64,000 bases of DNA from Homalodisca vitripennis (GCF_021130785.1 NC_060212.1:147771501-147835500), one strand, 5' to 3'. Positions 1 through 13,354 are shown, counted from the stretch's first letter. The notes: a model not told the origin generated them from the sequence alone. Numbers and translations are program-made.

Positions 1-11
1 CTAGCCTTGCC

Positions 12-240
12 CACTGTAGTGGTCCTTCACAATGGTTCCGGTAAGGCTTGAAATTGTTTAGAAAATTTTAATATAAGCAGACAGAACACATATCTCGTCC
101 CAGAGGTAAGGAAGACACACCAGTGGTTTACAATACAGTGTCGGTCTATTGTTGCAAGGCGCTGTTCTGCATTCCCTGTACTCTCATGCTAATGTCGACG
201 TCCTCCTACACTGGTTCCGGTAAAACTTCAGTGTTTGCGT
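12..240 (-). repeat. Single 177-bp satellite unit of copy A, reverse orientation
   Basis: The reverse complement of 121-215 matches the core of the satellite units at 38.7-40.6 kb, including the stretch around GGACGTCGACATTAGCATG. The left end matches the sequence that closes the B array (the part around AAGGACCACTAC). Only one unit is present between the two flanks, whereas B has about ten and C about six, so this may be the unexpanded state. Its orientation agrees with A being inverted. Confidence 0.85.
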
Positions 241-728
241 ACAACAATGTAACATAAGCTTTGTGGTGAGTTCTATTTTATAATACATTCAGCTTTGTTT
301 ATTTCATTCTTTGTAGCTTTGGGGGAAATTGTCCCAGTTTTACACCCATAGAAATGAACAATATTAAAAATAAAGTACATGGTAGTTAAAAAATAAATAT
401 GCTTTTAAAAAACTACGAGTACAAAAAAACAATATTTTAGGTTTATGATTAACGTAGGTTGAATTACAATATACTGTATAATGAATACTTTCTTACATAT
501 TAATAAATATTCTGAAGTTGTTGAAAAGTATTTTGTTTTGTCTTACAAATATTTAGTTTTATATGTTTTTTTTAAATACGTCAAAACACATTTTGTTTGT
601 CAAGTCCACAGTTTTATAGCTGTAATATTGTATTGCTATATTGTGTAACTTGAATAAAAATTTCTTTCAATATTTATATATTGAAATTGAATATAAAATC
701 ATAGTAAGTATAAGTTAATAATTTAGTG

Positions 729-812
<84 letters not shown>
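729..812. repeat. (AT)n microsatellite
   Basis: An almost uninterrupted AT dinucleotide run of about 84 bp. It is bounded by ATTTAGTG on the left and by ATTTAGTGGG on the right, so the same octamer flanks both sides. Confidence 0.97.
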
Positions 813-815
<3 letters not shown>

Positions 816-3357
816 GTGGGAACCTGCTAATTATCCAATACTAGTGCAGTTTTTTCACATGAGGTAGAAAAAGTACATACAGTTCTTATTATGTAAAATT
901 AATTATGTTTAATTAAAATACACATATTTATTATTATTTTCAATAATTAGGAATTAGAATAAGTAATTACAAGATATTCTTTCTCATTTTTAAATGTTTC
1001 TCTTATGGAAGTGTAACACGACATCACGTGATGACATATAATCGCAAATAGCTCAGTACAGGACTTTAATGTTTGATAACTATTTTCATGTAACATATTG
1101 TAGGTTACGCGGAATGGCCTCAAACTATTGAGATCAGTCCTCATTTCTCAATTCGATTCCTCGTTTCAGGAAAATAACATTTTAAAAATATATATTTTAA
1201 GTGATTAGCTTAAGCACTTTTAGACTGAGATACTGTGGGGCTTCTCTAGCGGAGAAATAAATAGTTTTGGGTATAGGTGAGTTATGAGTAAATAATTCTT
1301 TGTGAAGTATACGTTTACAGTTTTCCAATTAATAATTGCAATATGTTGTGATAGTTGTATTAAAAATAGTATTTTGGCTGTTTGAGTTTTGTATCATATG
1401 TTTATTTAATAATATATACTTATAAGCGTAATAACGCTTGATTGTCCATTTTCAGATGTACTCGTACAAAATTATGAGATTAATTCTCTGTAATGTTTAG
1501 TATGAAAACCTTTTCGTTCTTAAACTACTTTTCATATATTAGTGTTCAATTTCCTGCTTCATTTTTTAATTTTTATTTAGTCTGGACTATTATTCATTTT
1601 TGTTAAATTTTTTTGTATAGAGTAGCAGATGATTGAAATGTATTTTTGTTCTCTTAAAAATTTGTAATAATTTGTAACTATTCATTGTCATATAAACATA
1701 GAATCGAAATATTGAGGTAAAATAATATCGAATAACATTAATTATGAAATCCATTAAAAAGTCAAAAGCGAAAATTATCATATTCTTATCATATTGAACC
1801 TTGGATTGCGTTTATATAAATTTCCTATTTTCGTACTTTTGACTATTGATTAGGATTTTTCTTGCAATTATTAAATGTTTTCAATTAAACAACATGGATT
1901 CATCTTACAGTTTAATATTAAACTATCCATTAGGTAACCTTTTCAATTTAAGATTGTATTATTTTAATTAATATAAAGAAACATATGTAACACATCAAGG
2001 ATATCTAAAATGTATCGTGGATTCATTTTATTTCTTTAATTAAAATTGAAAAAAGACATTTTTAAACGCAATTATTTTATCCTGGGAGAAAAATACCTAA
2101 TGTTTAAATTTGGCATCGTGATTATTAAAAATATGTCATACTTATTATTGAAGAAAGAACGCAAATATAGAGTGAAAAGCCCTTGTTGAAAGTAATAACA
2201 AATTTTAAATCCCAGTAGCTTTGTGAATTCTTAAGCTCCCTGTCTTAAAATATTTAGGATGACGATACTGATATTTTTGAAATGAGACATCTCCCAAAAT
2301 TCTACGATCAATATTAAGGGCATAAAACTGTATGAGGTTTATAAATTGTCCTTGAAATAACATCTCAGTCACTGTGCTACATCCGGCTGTTAGAATTGTC
2401 CACTTCCTTTATGGACACGGAATTTTCAACAAGCCACTACATAGAGTAGGAAAGAGTGACATCAGTATGCGCCGGTGCTGCTAACATAGCTAAAATTTTA
2501 ATAAAAAGATCTTATATTCCTGTGTGGTGGATGGAGGTAAGTAACAACCACAGAAATTTTACTGTAGAGATAAATTTAACTGACAAATTTAATGACTGGT
2601 TTTACTCTATGTGACTAGTAAACCAAAGCCTTATTCTCCAGAATGACCCAACGTGAAAAATGGGTAGTGCAAATAAGAGGATCACCTGGAAAATGGTTAC
2701 TTACTAGTCCAGTGGATAGCGATAAAAAAGTAAATCCGTAAAGCTTAATCTCTTTTAAAGCTCGAAATAAGCATTCATGGCTTGGAAGTTATACTAAGTT
2801 GAGGGGTGTTTTATAAAATCGACATATGTAAACCACGTATAAACTTACCCATTCATATTGTGGACTACAATGCTAGACTAAAAAGGATTATTTTTTCCAA
2901 TAGTCCAGCAAAACATTTCAAAATATAGTAACAAAACGTCATTTACACTATAGGAACCATGATATTCTCGGTTTTTAAAACATTGCTAGGTTAGTGGTAT
3001 TCATGCATTCCTGTTGATTGTTTTGTAACCAGGTGGTTCTTTAGCACAAGTTTGAATATAAGAAGCTTACATACTCTAATGGAAATCGATCTAATATTGT
3101 GGCCGGTCAGCCAATAGAATTTGTTTCTTATGTACGAGTCGTACATTAATGCCCATATACTCGTAAACATAAGTAGCTAAAATAATAATAGTAAATATCA
3201 GATTTATGTCATAAATAATATTCTACCAATGATCATTTATGTTACTGAAACAATATTTTGAATCGATTTCGCATTTGACACCAACATATATTAATATATA
3301 ACAAACAATTAAAGTATTCTTGATTTTAAATAAAACATAAATATTTGTTTAAATTAA

Positions 3358-3460
3358 TAAAGCCAATCACTCTCTTAATGGAATGTGTATTAAATCAAAC
3401 TGAAAAATTTCAGGCAATTGAGTTTAATATAAAAAGAAGTAGGAATTAATTCAATAGGTC
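3358..3460 (+). other. Conserved patch shared by A, B and C (KPI-LLME reading)
   Basis: About 90 bp align without gaps to the reverse complement of 37.14-37.23 kb in B and to C near 58.66-58.73 kb. In one frame A reads KPITLLMECVL and B reads KPINLLMERIL, both ending at the same in-frame TAA. I counted about 17 differences between A and B, spread evenly over the three codon positions (about 5, 6 and 6). That gives no sign of selection for protein sequence. It could be a decayed exon or simply well-kept non-coding DNA. Confidence 0.5.
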
Positions 3461-4184
3461 CATAATTCCAATTAGAAGTCGTATAAAACTGTCAAGTTAA
3501 AACGAGTACTAAGACGCTTTCAAATAATTAATCTCGTTCCTTTTGCTGTGAAGTGACTTATTTTGTTCAAAGAGCTAATTTTAAGCATTGGCTGTAGATA
3601 TTCATCGAATTTGGTGAATTAATACCTTATATTAAACCCAGAACATAATATATTGCAGGTAGTCTAATTGATTGTCACATAAAAGTACAAGCATTGTCTA
3701 CTCAATATACATAATTACAACTACATGTGATATACTTTTTAAATTTATATTTACTTTGTCTCGCAATAACATTTTTGTGGACTTCATTTTTCTTTTTATT
3801 CCGATTTTTACCACGCACAATTTTAAGAAAACATGATATGTTTAAATTTTTTCGTGATGTCCACGAAATGTTATAATTAAATAGTTTACTTATGAATTAT
3901 ATCACAAAAATTTTATTCATAAGTACAATTATAGCTTTTGTAATGCTAATAGATTGTGCGTTTTTCAATTAAAAAAATTAATGACTAAACATTTAACAAT
4001 TATAATACATTTGTTTGCACTATTAATTACGGAAAAATGTTGTGATTTAATATTTACTCTTCTAATAAGTAATGTCAATGATTTAAATTTTAACATTTTA
4101 CATTGGAATGTGTCAACAAAACCTTACCGAATAATTAATTCCTTTTGATTTTAATAGTATCTTATTTTACATATAAAGTTAAAT

Positions 4185-4610
4185 GTTACCTCTCCCTCAG
4201 GGCTCATTATCTTTATTAGTACGTGGGCGGCGATCACGGGATTACCCGAGCTGAGTATGTCATTACTTCCACTTTTTTATCTTTCTTTCCCATTTTTCTT
4301 AGTCTCGGTCGACCGCTCTAGGTGAGAGCTGATGTGAGCGGTGAGGCCTAAGTCATCTACTGGTTAAGTACCCAGCCACTTCGGTCTCTGGTCAGGAAGT
4401 GTAGAGTAGACAGGGGTGTGGGGCTCCTTTTGCAGCGTAAAAGCCAAATTTTGTGCGAACGAAGAACAGCGGGTCTCAGGGAACTAAGGTAGGGCCGCCT
4501 CACAAGCTGCGGTTTGGGAGACGCCCAAGGGTATGTCTCGTTTCCGGTCAATCGGCCCGCCCTATTTAACACGACGCTAGAAAAAACCCCCCTCATTAGG
4601 ACAATAAAAC
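4185..4610. other. GC-rich segment, probable fragment of an unidentified mobile element
   Basis: Base composition rises sharply above that of the flanks, with runs such as GGGCGGGCCG and CCCCCC, and the segment has no counterpart in copies B or C. The minus strand has a 79-codon open frame that resembles nothing I know. The abrupt compositional edges and absence from the paralogous copies suggest an insertion, for instance the 5' part of a retroelement. I cannot see terminal repeats or a target duplication. Confidence 0.45.
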
Positions 4611-5599
4611 AAAAGTGTAGTAATCCGGGATCAGAGTGGCATTGACAAGAATCACTCTATGATTCAGATAGCGAATTAGATTCTAAAATTTCAGTTCAAT
4701 CTCATGCCTGAATATCAATATCAAGGGGATAATAAGAACAGTAAAACAAATATGACTGAATTTATAACCTGTCGGAAATCTGATATATACTATATTGGCT
4801 ATCCTCCGAAATAGGAGGGCTAAAAAATATACTCTTGAAATATTGAAATTTTTGTACATTCTTCTATTAATAGTTTTTTACTAGGCCAATAAAATATGTA
4901 ATATTGATTATATTATATTGTTTGTTTATTTCCAAACGTTCCTAAGGAATTGCATGAAATAAAATACTGATAGGAATTAACCAAACATTCTTATTACCTA
5001 CATTATTCTTGTTGTAACTGATATGAGCTATTACAGAAAACTTGATCAATAATTCAATGCACTTTGAAGCCGTTTAAAATCGCATCTTTTACGTTCCTAG
5101 GAAGTCACTCAACATTTGAAAAATCTTGGAGAAACCTTGACAATCACCAATGTTCCCTTGTCTCACTGGAATAAAAACTGGCTCTCTTCCCAGCTATAAT
5201 CATGCTTACTAGCCTGCGAGATGTTTTAATAGTATGATAGAAAAGTATCTTACCCTAACAACCCTTGCTTCGAGGTGTTGATATGTTGTATCCACGAGAT
5301 CGGTTTCGATGGCGAAACACAATTTTAAGCCAGATTGCGGAAATAAATCAAACATTTAGTCTTCAAAGTCGTCAATGATTTTAAAATAGAGATAAAATTA
5401 TACACAAAGCACGGAGAGCAAACTAAAAGCAAGGATTGGTAAGGTAATTAACATTTTTATTATATTCTCACCAGTACTTTCTATAAGTTTTTCATAATAA
5501 TAGGGGCATGACCGTACACATAGTTGTACTTGGTTTTAAAATTACAAAGAGAAACTTAATAGTATCATAAACATGTCTTAAATGGAGCATTAAACTAGG

Positions 5600-6760
5600 G
5601 CCCTTTGTGATTTTTCAAATCATTTATTGCGATTCCTGAATGGATCGAATAAGGCTTTGGGTCTATTCTGCGACTTGTCCCGGGACTTCAATTGTGTTAG
5701 CCATACCTCACTGTTAAATAAACTTTCGCATTATGAGGTAAGAGGAATTGCACTAGATTGCCTTCGATATTTTTCATCTGGAAGACAACAAATTCTATAG
5801 ATAAATAACTCATCCGGCTCATTTTCGTCCAATTACAAATCAGAGGAACTCGGAGTTTCTCAGGGCTGCATAATCTTTCCTTTATTATTCATATTGTACA
5901 TTAACTACATTCATGTCATGAGTGAAAGTTATAATCTAAATGTGTTCGCTGATAATGTATCAGTCTTGGTTTCTGGAAAAGACTGCAACGATCTTGAGGC
6001 TAAAGATAAAGGCATAGTTCCTATTGTCCACCTTCAAATGGTTTGAACATAATGGACTCCTGCTCAATATTGAAAAAAAACAACTTATTTGCATTTTATA
6101 CTAAACAGAGGCAATTCACATGACCCGAATATTTTAAACTTACCGTTTTCTGCCTCCATAAAGTTCTTGGGTATTTGGCTTGAACGATCTATTTCTTGGC
6201 GACTTCATATACCGAACCTTTTGTTTAGCACCAATTCACAAATTTTTTCTATAAGAATTTTAAACAGATAGGTTCTTCTTGATGTATACCGATAGTACTG
6301 TGAGAGCGTACTCCGTTATGGGGTCGCGATAAAGGAGTTCTCTAATATACTGGAAAAATTAGTCAAGTACCAAAAAAGATTCTGAAGTCCAAAGTGATTT
6401 TTGTTTAGGTCCTAGACATTTTTGCAAGATAATTTTTCGGGAAATCAATATTCTTACCTTGTTTTTCATTTACCATCCAGGACGTTGTAGTATTGACATT
6501 CAAAAATACTTTAACATTGAATAAAACTGATAAGTTTTATGGCTTCAATAAGTATTGACAGGGATCCATGCTGAGTTTTCCTATACAGCGAACATGAACC
6601 TTTGAGAGAGTTTATTGTATGCTGGGTTACGTTTTTTCAATAGGTTCCCAACGGAAATTAGGGCGATTAACTCCCTGTCATCTTTTAAACGCACCTTGAC
6701 ATCTTGGCTTTGCACCCAAGCCCTTTATTATATCTCAAAGTTTTTAAATGGTTGAGATTC
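5600..6760 (+). pseudogene. Decayed non-LTR retrotransposon (LINE) reverse transcriptase, 3' part
   Basis: Broken frames give reverse transcriptase motifs in the right order. At 5672-5692 is motif A (DLSRDFN, normally like DLSKAFD), followed by LLNKLSHYEVRGIALDCLRY. At 5852-5869 is motif B (GVSQGC followed by PLLFILYIN). At 5945-5956 the catalytic motif C reads FADN instead of F/YADD, so an essential aspartate is lost. The downstream KFLGIWLERSISWRLHI (about 6160-6220) and the C-terminal FFNRFPTEIRAINSLSSFKR (about 6630-6690) are typical of Jockey/CR1-type elements. Stops and frameshifts occur throughout and the 5' half with the endonuclease is missing, so this is a dead 5'-truncated copy. 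It is absent from B and C and therefore inserted into A, or was lost from them. The exact clade is not settled. Confidence 0.88.
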
Positions 6761-8370
6761 TCTTCATTTAATTTAACTGTTTGGATTCAATGTTGATCTA
6801 TTAAATTTTTGTAACCGTATCTAATTAAACTTATTCTATTGTAAAATTTAATTCAAATTATTTTCCTTTCTTGTAACTATTTGTCGGGAAATAGTTTAGG
6901 TTAACTATTGGATACTTATATTCTTAGTTATTAGTAATAGATAAGAACCACAAAGTTTGTAACAAATGAAAATGTGAAAATAAAAAAGAAAGAAAGATAT
7001 ATCATACACCAAACAGAACGTATACTGTTAACGTTGCTATATTTGTAAGTAATAGAAAATAATATACTTGTACGGAAATAAAACAACCATGTATAATTGC
7101 GATGCGCCAAACAATTGCGTATGGTTGAATAAATATACACTCGCCTTTTCTCTCAATTGAAAATAGACCTATTTTGAAATAATATGGTTATCATCGATTT
7201 ACCTGAAATTATGATGATTTTTTATGCAGATATATTCAATATAAAAATATGTAACGTTACGTATATAAATTAAAAATTATCTTTAATCAACTTTGCAGTT
7301 CCAAGATTATATAAAATATAATAGTCGTAGAGTTGTCAAGTTGGATGAAATCAATTGCAATAATATAATCCACTTTTAACATTACGAGCTGAGTAAAATT
7401 TGATATTAGGGACATTTTTCAAGGCACATCAAAATTAATAATACTCTAATAATACTTAATTAATATATAGTTTAGTTACAGTTTTTACTTTGAACCTGTG
7501 CGAACAGTATAATGAAGCGACATACGTGGTTCAAAAAAGTTGTTAGAAAAGTTTTAACTTAGTTTTATATATAGTTGCGTACAATAGAGAAACAGTATAT
7601 TTTATTTTAATTTAATGTTTTAAGGAAGTTTAATTTTTAGTTACATTTTAATCTTGAATTAACAAGTTAACGTCAATTTCATTTATTTTATTTAAAACAA
7701 AACCCCTTTCTTAAGAATCTTTTAAAAACCTGTAGTCCTGTATGCTATTGTTCATTAAATATACCTGTTCATAACTACATAAAGATTATTTTATTGAGTG
7801 TCAATTTTAACTTTGAAGTTTTAAAGACCTGTTGATTAATAAAGTAGGTTTTAATTTGAAATTAAATCTAGATAGTACTCTCCTATATATCGTCATTAAC
7901 AACCAAAAGTAATTAGCATTAAAACTGGCAACATAAGTGCAGATATACTAGTAAAAAAACTATAAAAAGACATTCTGTGGGTTTTGCGAATCTTTCTAAG
8001 TTATAAATGAAAAGAAGAGGATACGTCTAAGTTTTGTACAATTTATAATGATATTGTATGTTAAAAAAATGTAATTTGGTATAAATTTCTTAAAACTTAT
8101 TCCACCAGTACAACAATGAAAGTTCTTATACAGCATACTAATTACTAGTGAAAATTACAAAACCAACTATATGGAAATATTCCATCTTGTTAGATTACGT
8201 TCATACGTTCAAAACCACGTAATTTTTTATGACAATATTGAAAAATGTGTCGGATTCCATAATTGCCTAACAGCTCACGCAGTTGTATCTCTGTGAAACA
8301 TAACCATATATTTTAATGTTTCGGAAATTTTAATAAACTGTGCTTAGTTGTTGATAAATTTGCTTAAAAA

Positions 8371-8803
8371 TTTACGAGTGATGTTATACCTTATTACGTT
8401 ATTCTCAATATAAATATTACTTAGTTGTAACTTATTTATACGTAAGGAATTATTAGTTATATAATCCCAATAACTAATATGTATACTGACGCTTTAATGC
8501 CTTAAATTTTCAGGTGTTGTACAACCTGGTATTGTAATCGGCTTTCTTTGTTCATAAAAACTGATTTAATTTATGGCAAATTAACGTAAAAATTAACGAG
8601 TGATGTTATATACCTTATTACGTTATTCTCAATATAAATATTACTTAGTTGTAACTTATTTATACGTAAGGAATTATTAGTTATATAATCCCAATAACTA
8701 ATATGTATACTGACGCTTTAATGCCTTAAATTTTCAGGTGTTGTACAACCTGGTATTGTAATGGGTTTTCTTTGTTCATCAAAACTGATTTAAATAAGGC
8801 AAA
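8371..8803. repeat. Recent tandem duplication of about 222 bp
   Basis: The segment 8371-8581 is repeated at 8593-8803 with only a handful of differences, such as ATCGG against ATGGG near the ends and a TA insertion near the start. The near identity contrasts with the decayed surroundings, so the duplication is young. No known element was recognised in the unit. Confidence 0.93.
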
Positions 8804-9016
8804 GATGTTTCAGAATAACATTCTAACAAATGTTATAATCAAGATTACTTTTAATAATAATTTAATAACAGTTTGGCATTAACTTCAAGTTAATAGTAAA
8901 AACTATTTTGATTTTGTGCTGTATTTCGATTTATTATTATAGTTGTATAATATGAAACCCAGAATTTATTAAAAAAAACTCCATGAGAGCTAACATAGAG
9001 GAAACTGTATTAATAG

Positions 9017-9095
9017 AAAGCAAGTGCAGTGTTACTCAACGTCCACTGAGGTGGAAAGAAATTTCCCGGTTGTCTACTTTGAAACAGGAGAGTTG
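9017..9095 (+). other. Exon-like conserved patch in A (FPVVYFETG reading)
   Basis: The patch is preceded by a possible splice acceptor (ending TTAATAG) and followed by a possible donor (G|GTAAAC). One frame reads FPVVYFETGEL. In B (31985-32066, minus) the same frame reads FPVVYFETGKL behind a better acceptor, TTTTATTAACAG. A one-base deletion in A shifts the frame just before this motif, and B and C run into a stop soon after. This could be a relic exon of a gene or element carried by the big repeat; I do not recognise the protein. Confidence 0.4.
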
Positions 9096-10132
9096 GTAAA
9101 CTTATTAAAATTATTACAGATCTGGTGCAACATAGTTGTTATAACATTTCTGCAGCTGCGTCTGTGGTTTGCAATTCTCCATTTCAGTAAACAGTTTAGC
9201 AAAGTTTTAATTTAAATTTTAGTCAACCCAGAGGGCAAAGTTAAAGTTACAAATTGTTTTTAACTGAAACCTTAAAATCTCATTATTTTTAATACTGTGA
9301 ATATGATACATTTATACCAATGACTCTTTAGTGGTTAAGGTTTTAAGTAATTTAGCAACCAATACTGCTGATTTGTGGGAGAAACTAATTTTTATTGGTA
9401 AATAAGACAGGGTAGATTTGTTATTAACTTCATATAACCAACATTGATTTTGATGATGGTGTAGGCTATGTGGTTTGGCTGAGTTAAATTCATAATTTGT
9501 ATATTGGTCTTATATGCACTCATTACAGCAACGATAAAATCGGTGAATAAATAAATTTCTAAACAAACCGAACACAATAAAATGTGTAATTAATTATATG
9601 GTAGAAAAGTAGATGTTTAGATTTTGTTAACATGTTTTATAATTTAATACATTATGGATTTATAAATATTGAAAACCATTTAAATTTCAGATTTTGATAA
9701 TTAGTTAAAGTAATATTTTTATTTAAGAGCAAATACAAGGAGTTGGTGTTTGATACTAATTAATGTTAATAATAATTATAGTGTTAGTTAGACATATCAA
9801 ACAATTTGTAACAAAGCGAAATACTGTTAAGTATTGATTCTTTTAAGATGCCTAAATATTACGGAAATATTTGTTTAAATAAATTTTACTGTGGTGTCTG
9901 ATATACAATTCAAATTCAAATGTATTCTTAGCCCACTTATTGATAGGTACATGCAGTTGTTTCTCATACTAAAGTATCTAGATTATTAATTATTAATTAA
10001 ATTACTTCTTAACTGTTTTAGCTATGTGGTTATTTATTCCATGCCACTAAATAATTGTAATAAGTAATTTCAAATGTATAGTTTACCTTATAATTATTTG
10101 CTGAGTAAGAACATGTGTAAGATATCTCAAAC

Positions 10133-10330
10133 ATGCACGTTAAGGAATGTTTACAGACACAAACTTTAGGACTTCAGCATAATACCACTATCCTTCAACA
10201 GCAGGTGAAATATTTGTAGAAACTATTCATCCAAATTCCATATAAACTTGCATATAATGTACTTCTTTGTTACTGGATATATTTTCAAGAAACATTTATT
10301 TTACTATCAACTTTTTGGATCTCTGCCTCA
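10133..10330 (+). other. Conserved patch in A (HVKECLQT reading)
   Basis: It is the counterpart of the reverse complement of B 30891-31109 and is alignable without gaps for over 110 bp. A reads HVKECLQTQTLGLQ and then meets an in-frame TAG. B stays open for 72 codons. Differences between A and B fall on codon positions 1, 2 and 3 about 9, 9 and 6 times, so the open frame is not being maintained by selection. The product, if there ever was one, is unknown. Confidence 0.4.
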
Positions 10331-10995
10331 AAATCCTCCTAAATTGTTACAAACTGAATAAATCCCAAAAATGTCAAACTAAACACCTTTATATTTAGAG
10401 GGAAGCCATATATCAATATATAAGTATTATCACTGTTATAATATATATAATTTAGTTTAGATTCGGATTTGTACTCCAAAATTACAAGAATATTCATACA
10501 CCATTTCAAAACTGAGTGTTGGTTATATAAAAATGAATAAAAATTCTACCTTATTTTATTTACCAATAAGAAGAAAAGAAATTACATTCACGTTCTATTA
10601 AGCACTGTAGCCTATGAAGTTAAAACAGTATTCTACTGAAATACTTTTGAAAACGTTTAATATTAATTTGCATGTCAAATGTCACACAAATTACAGAGAA
10701 ACTGTGGTGGTATTCTTAAACCTAGATAGTAAATAAACGAGTTAGGCATATATGCAAGGATATCTTTCCGTTATAAAGAGCTATCTGAGAAAAATATTTA
10801 AATATTATTTATCCATTACACTTTAATAACACTGTAGGAAAATAATTAAACTATGCGTGTAGTTGATGAACATTAAACTGAATCAAGACTGAACAAATAA
10901 AGTAGGAGTTACTTTATAACGGTTTTTTGATTATTAAAATTTAAATTATCAGTTGCATTTTTCTACAATAAGTATATTATTGTTTCTTTGAACAG

Positions 10996-11215
10996 TTAAG
11001 AGTTGATTTCCAGCTGAAAAGGGCTTATAAATATAAAAGTACTCTTTGTGGAAGATTTAAAATGAGGGCCTTTAACAAAGAGCTCACTTTTAACTTTGTT
11101 TCATTACTTCCCCAGAGCATTGTAAAGGGCAGAATTTGAAAAGCTAAAATACTTCGTTTAAGCAAAAGATTTCTGGTAAGAAGTGATTGGTTTTGTTTTG
11201 ATAAAAATGCCCCAG
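10996..11215 (+). other. Best-conserved island of the large repeat, copy A, exon-like
   Basis: The island starts directly after TTGTTTCTTTGAACAG, a good polypyrimidine tract plus AG. It reads an open frame KRAYKYKSTLCGRFKMRAF and closes at TGA 11137-11139. The same stop is kept in B and C. Conservation continues past the stop for about 75 bp, through TTTCTG|GTAAGA, which resembles a splice donor. Identity to B is about 95% over 190 bp, while neighbouring patches are near 80% and the rest barely aligns. It might be a terminal exon, a structured RNA or a regulatory block. I recognise no protein family. Confidence 0.5.
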
Positions 11216-12469
11216 TTGTTTCTAATGCATGAACTTTTGTCGAGAAGCTTATCGTTTTAGTTTTAGCAAAAAATATTGTTTTAACTTAAACACAAATTAA
11301 TGATGGAATAAATTTTGTTACTAATCTGTATAGATTAGTAATAAAATATTAGTCATTAAAAATTTTTTATATACATAAAAAATTATAAATAACTTTAATG
11401 GAGTAAAAATTAAAAATTTATATTCAACTAGTAGTTTATGAATACGTTTGTTTAAAGAAGAAATATAATGATACCTTTATCTAAAGGTTAAATTAAAGTT
11501 TGTCTATCTATCCCTATCCCAAAGCCCGTATAAGCGATAACTTTTTATATAAAGATCCTTAACTTGAAAGTTGATACCTGTATTTCTGTTGGTCTAGGAA
11601 AGGCCTCTTTTATTTTACAGTTAAAATATCAAAGGTCCATCCATCTGACCGTTTGTGCTAGGTTGAAAGTTCTTAGACACTTAAAATCTCGGCCATAGAT
11701 TCCTTTTGGTACAAAAAAACTCTATTTTGTACAAAAAACCGAAAGCATAGTCCATATGTTTGTTTGACCAATATTCCATTATAACAGTGTATTAGTCATC
11801 GAGACCATCGACTCCAATCCTGGTTATCACCAATTAAACAAAACTGTGGCGTTAAAAGATGAACGGCAACCGCTGTTATATATTACCACCGTCTAGCCAT
11901 CCGAATCGAAAGACCAGTGCAAGATTACAGTACACCATAATATTAGTAACCATGCATCATCATTAAACTCGTTATTTCTGTTATTGAAGTGAAGCTTCAT
12001 GGTAACATATCGAGGTCATTATTTTCTTGGGTTATTGTGCTCAAAACATTAGATATATAGACAGGATAAACTTTTTGGTTCCTCAATTGATGGGTTTCGC
12101 TAATGCTCAACATATTAATTTTTTAAATTTTCAACCAGCCTATGTATAAATTAGTATTTAAAGTTGTTTCATGTATAACACTTTAAACCCGAAGTTTATA
12201 AATTTCGCATCCATCTATGCGAAAGTTAGTAAAGATACTTTAGGAATAAGCACATTATAACCCACTCAACTTCACATATTTCGTAATATAATAAAAACTT
12301 ACATTACTTGTAATAAATTTGCTAAGGGAAGTTTGATATTATGATTATTTATTTTATTAATTTAATGATTAATCGAAGAAGTTCATTTGTTTTATTCGGA
12401 ACGATGTAAGTTTAATAAAGAGAACAATTAAAACAAAGTAATCCAATTTCTTTCTAAGAGCTTTTTAAG

Positions 12470-12790
12470 GCAGAAAAGACCACGTTGGATATCTATTTGA
12501 AAGTCTCTTAAAATCTAAATTTTCCTTGAAGTTTTGATTCTATGTATTCTTGGGTTGTTTCCAAATTTGAAATACCATGATGAGAGGCTCTCTTTTAGCT
12601 TGTCAAAGAAGAAAATTGTTTCTAAGTACGGATCCTGTAGAACTAATTGTTAATGAAGTTACCTGATGGAATTGGTTGGGTTTCATTTCAGATCGCAATT
12701 GCCGAGGCATATCGTTGTCGTGGCGAGGTTTCTCTAGAAGCTGTTAAGACCTGATGCTCAACTTCGCAACAATTTGTGCTTGTTTGTTTC
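12470..12790 (+). other. Conserved patch near the edge of copy A
   Basis: It aligns with the reverse complement of B 26.0-26.3 kb. The clearest part runs from ATGGAATTGGTTG through GCTCAACTTCGCA. Copy C has lost most of this part by a deletion near 50.29 kb. A possible acceptor TTTCATTTCAG lies at 12682-12692, but no frame stays open in both copies. Confidence 0.55.
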
Positions 12791-13291
12791 GTGTAGATGC
12801 TGTTGGATTTGGCCTCTAACTTTTATAAGGAATATTCGAAATAAAATAAAATGTTTCCTCTACCCTCTAAGAGATTTTAAAACCACCCAAAATATTAAGA
12901 ACATTAATAACAAAATAATAGGTTGAAAATAAACTATTAGGTTACAAATTTGTATTTAGGTTGTTAAAAAGTGTAGTAGTTTATGAAAATATGGCAATGT
13001 GAACTATGATGTAAGAAAAATTAAGAATATTTCGATCTAAAATTAATCAGTGGTTCATGACTACATACGAGTATAAGTCATTTTTGAACCAATACTATTA
13101 TTGTTGGTTTACAATATCATTGATAAGCTAAGAATCTAAGCGTCTATTCTTTTTTTAAATGAGAGGCCGATCCCCTTTTAAGCCTTATTCTGTCCGTCCT
13201 CATGGGCCACTGGCCTGTGCGAGGATCTTATCAAACAGAACAAGGGGGAGAGTCGATACGGTACTGATAAACAGTGCAACGGCCACAGACA

Positions 13292-13302
13292 GGATTTGAT
13301 CC
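13292..13302 (-). promoter_or_regulatory. RNA polymerase III B box of the SINE
   Basis: The minus strand reads GGATCAAATCC, close to the consensus GGTTCGANTCC with changes at two or three positions. It lies about 36 bp downstream of the A box, as expected for a tRNA-Leu/Ser-type head. Confidence 0.8.
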
Positions 13303-13337
13303 TGCGCTATCTCTAACTCAGACTCAAATTCCAACGA

Positions 13338-13354
13338 CTTAGACCGCTCGGCCA
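13338..13354 (-). promoter_or_regulatory. RNA polymerase III A box of the SINE
   Basis: The minus strand reads TGGCCGAGCGGTCTAAG, a full match to the eukaryotic tRNA A-box pattern TRGCNNAGYNNTRRNNNG over its conserved part. Confidence 0.85.

Noticed and set aside
3358..3460. Claim of purifying selection on the KPI-LLME reading
   Set aside because: Differences between A and B fall almost equally on the three codon positions, so protein selection is not supported.
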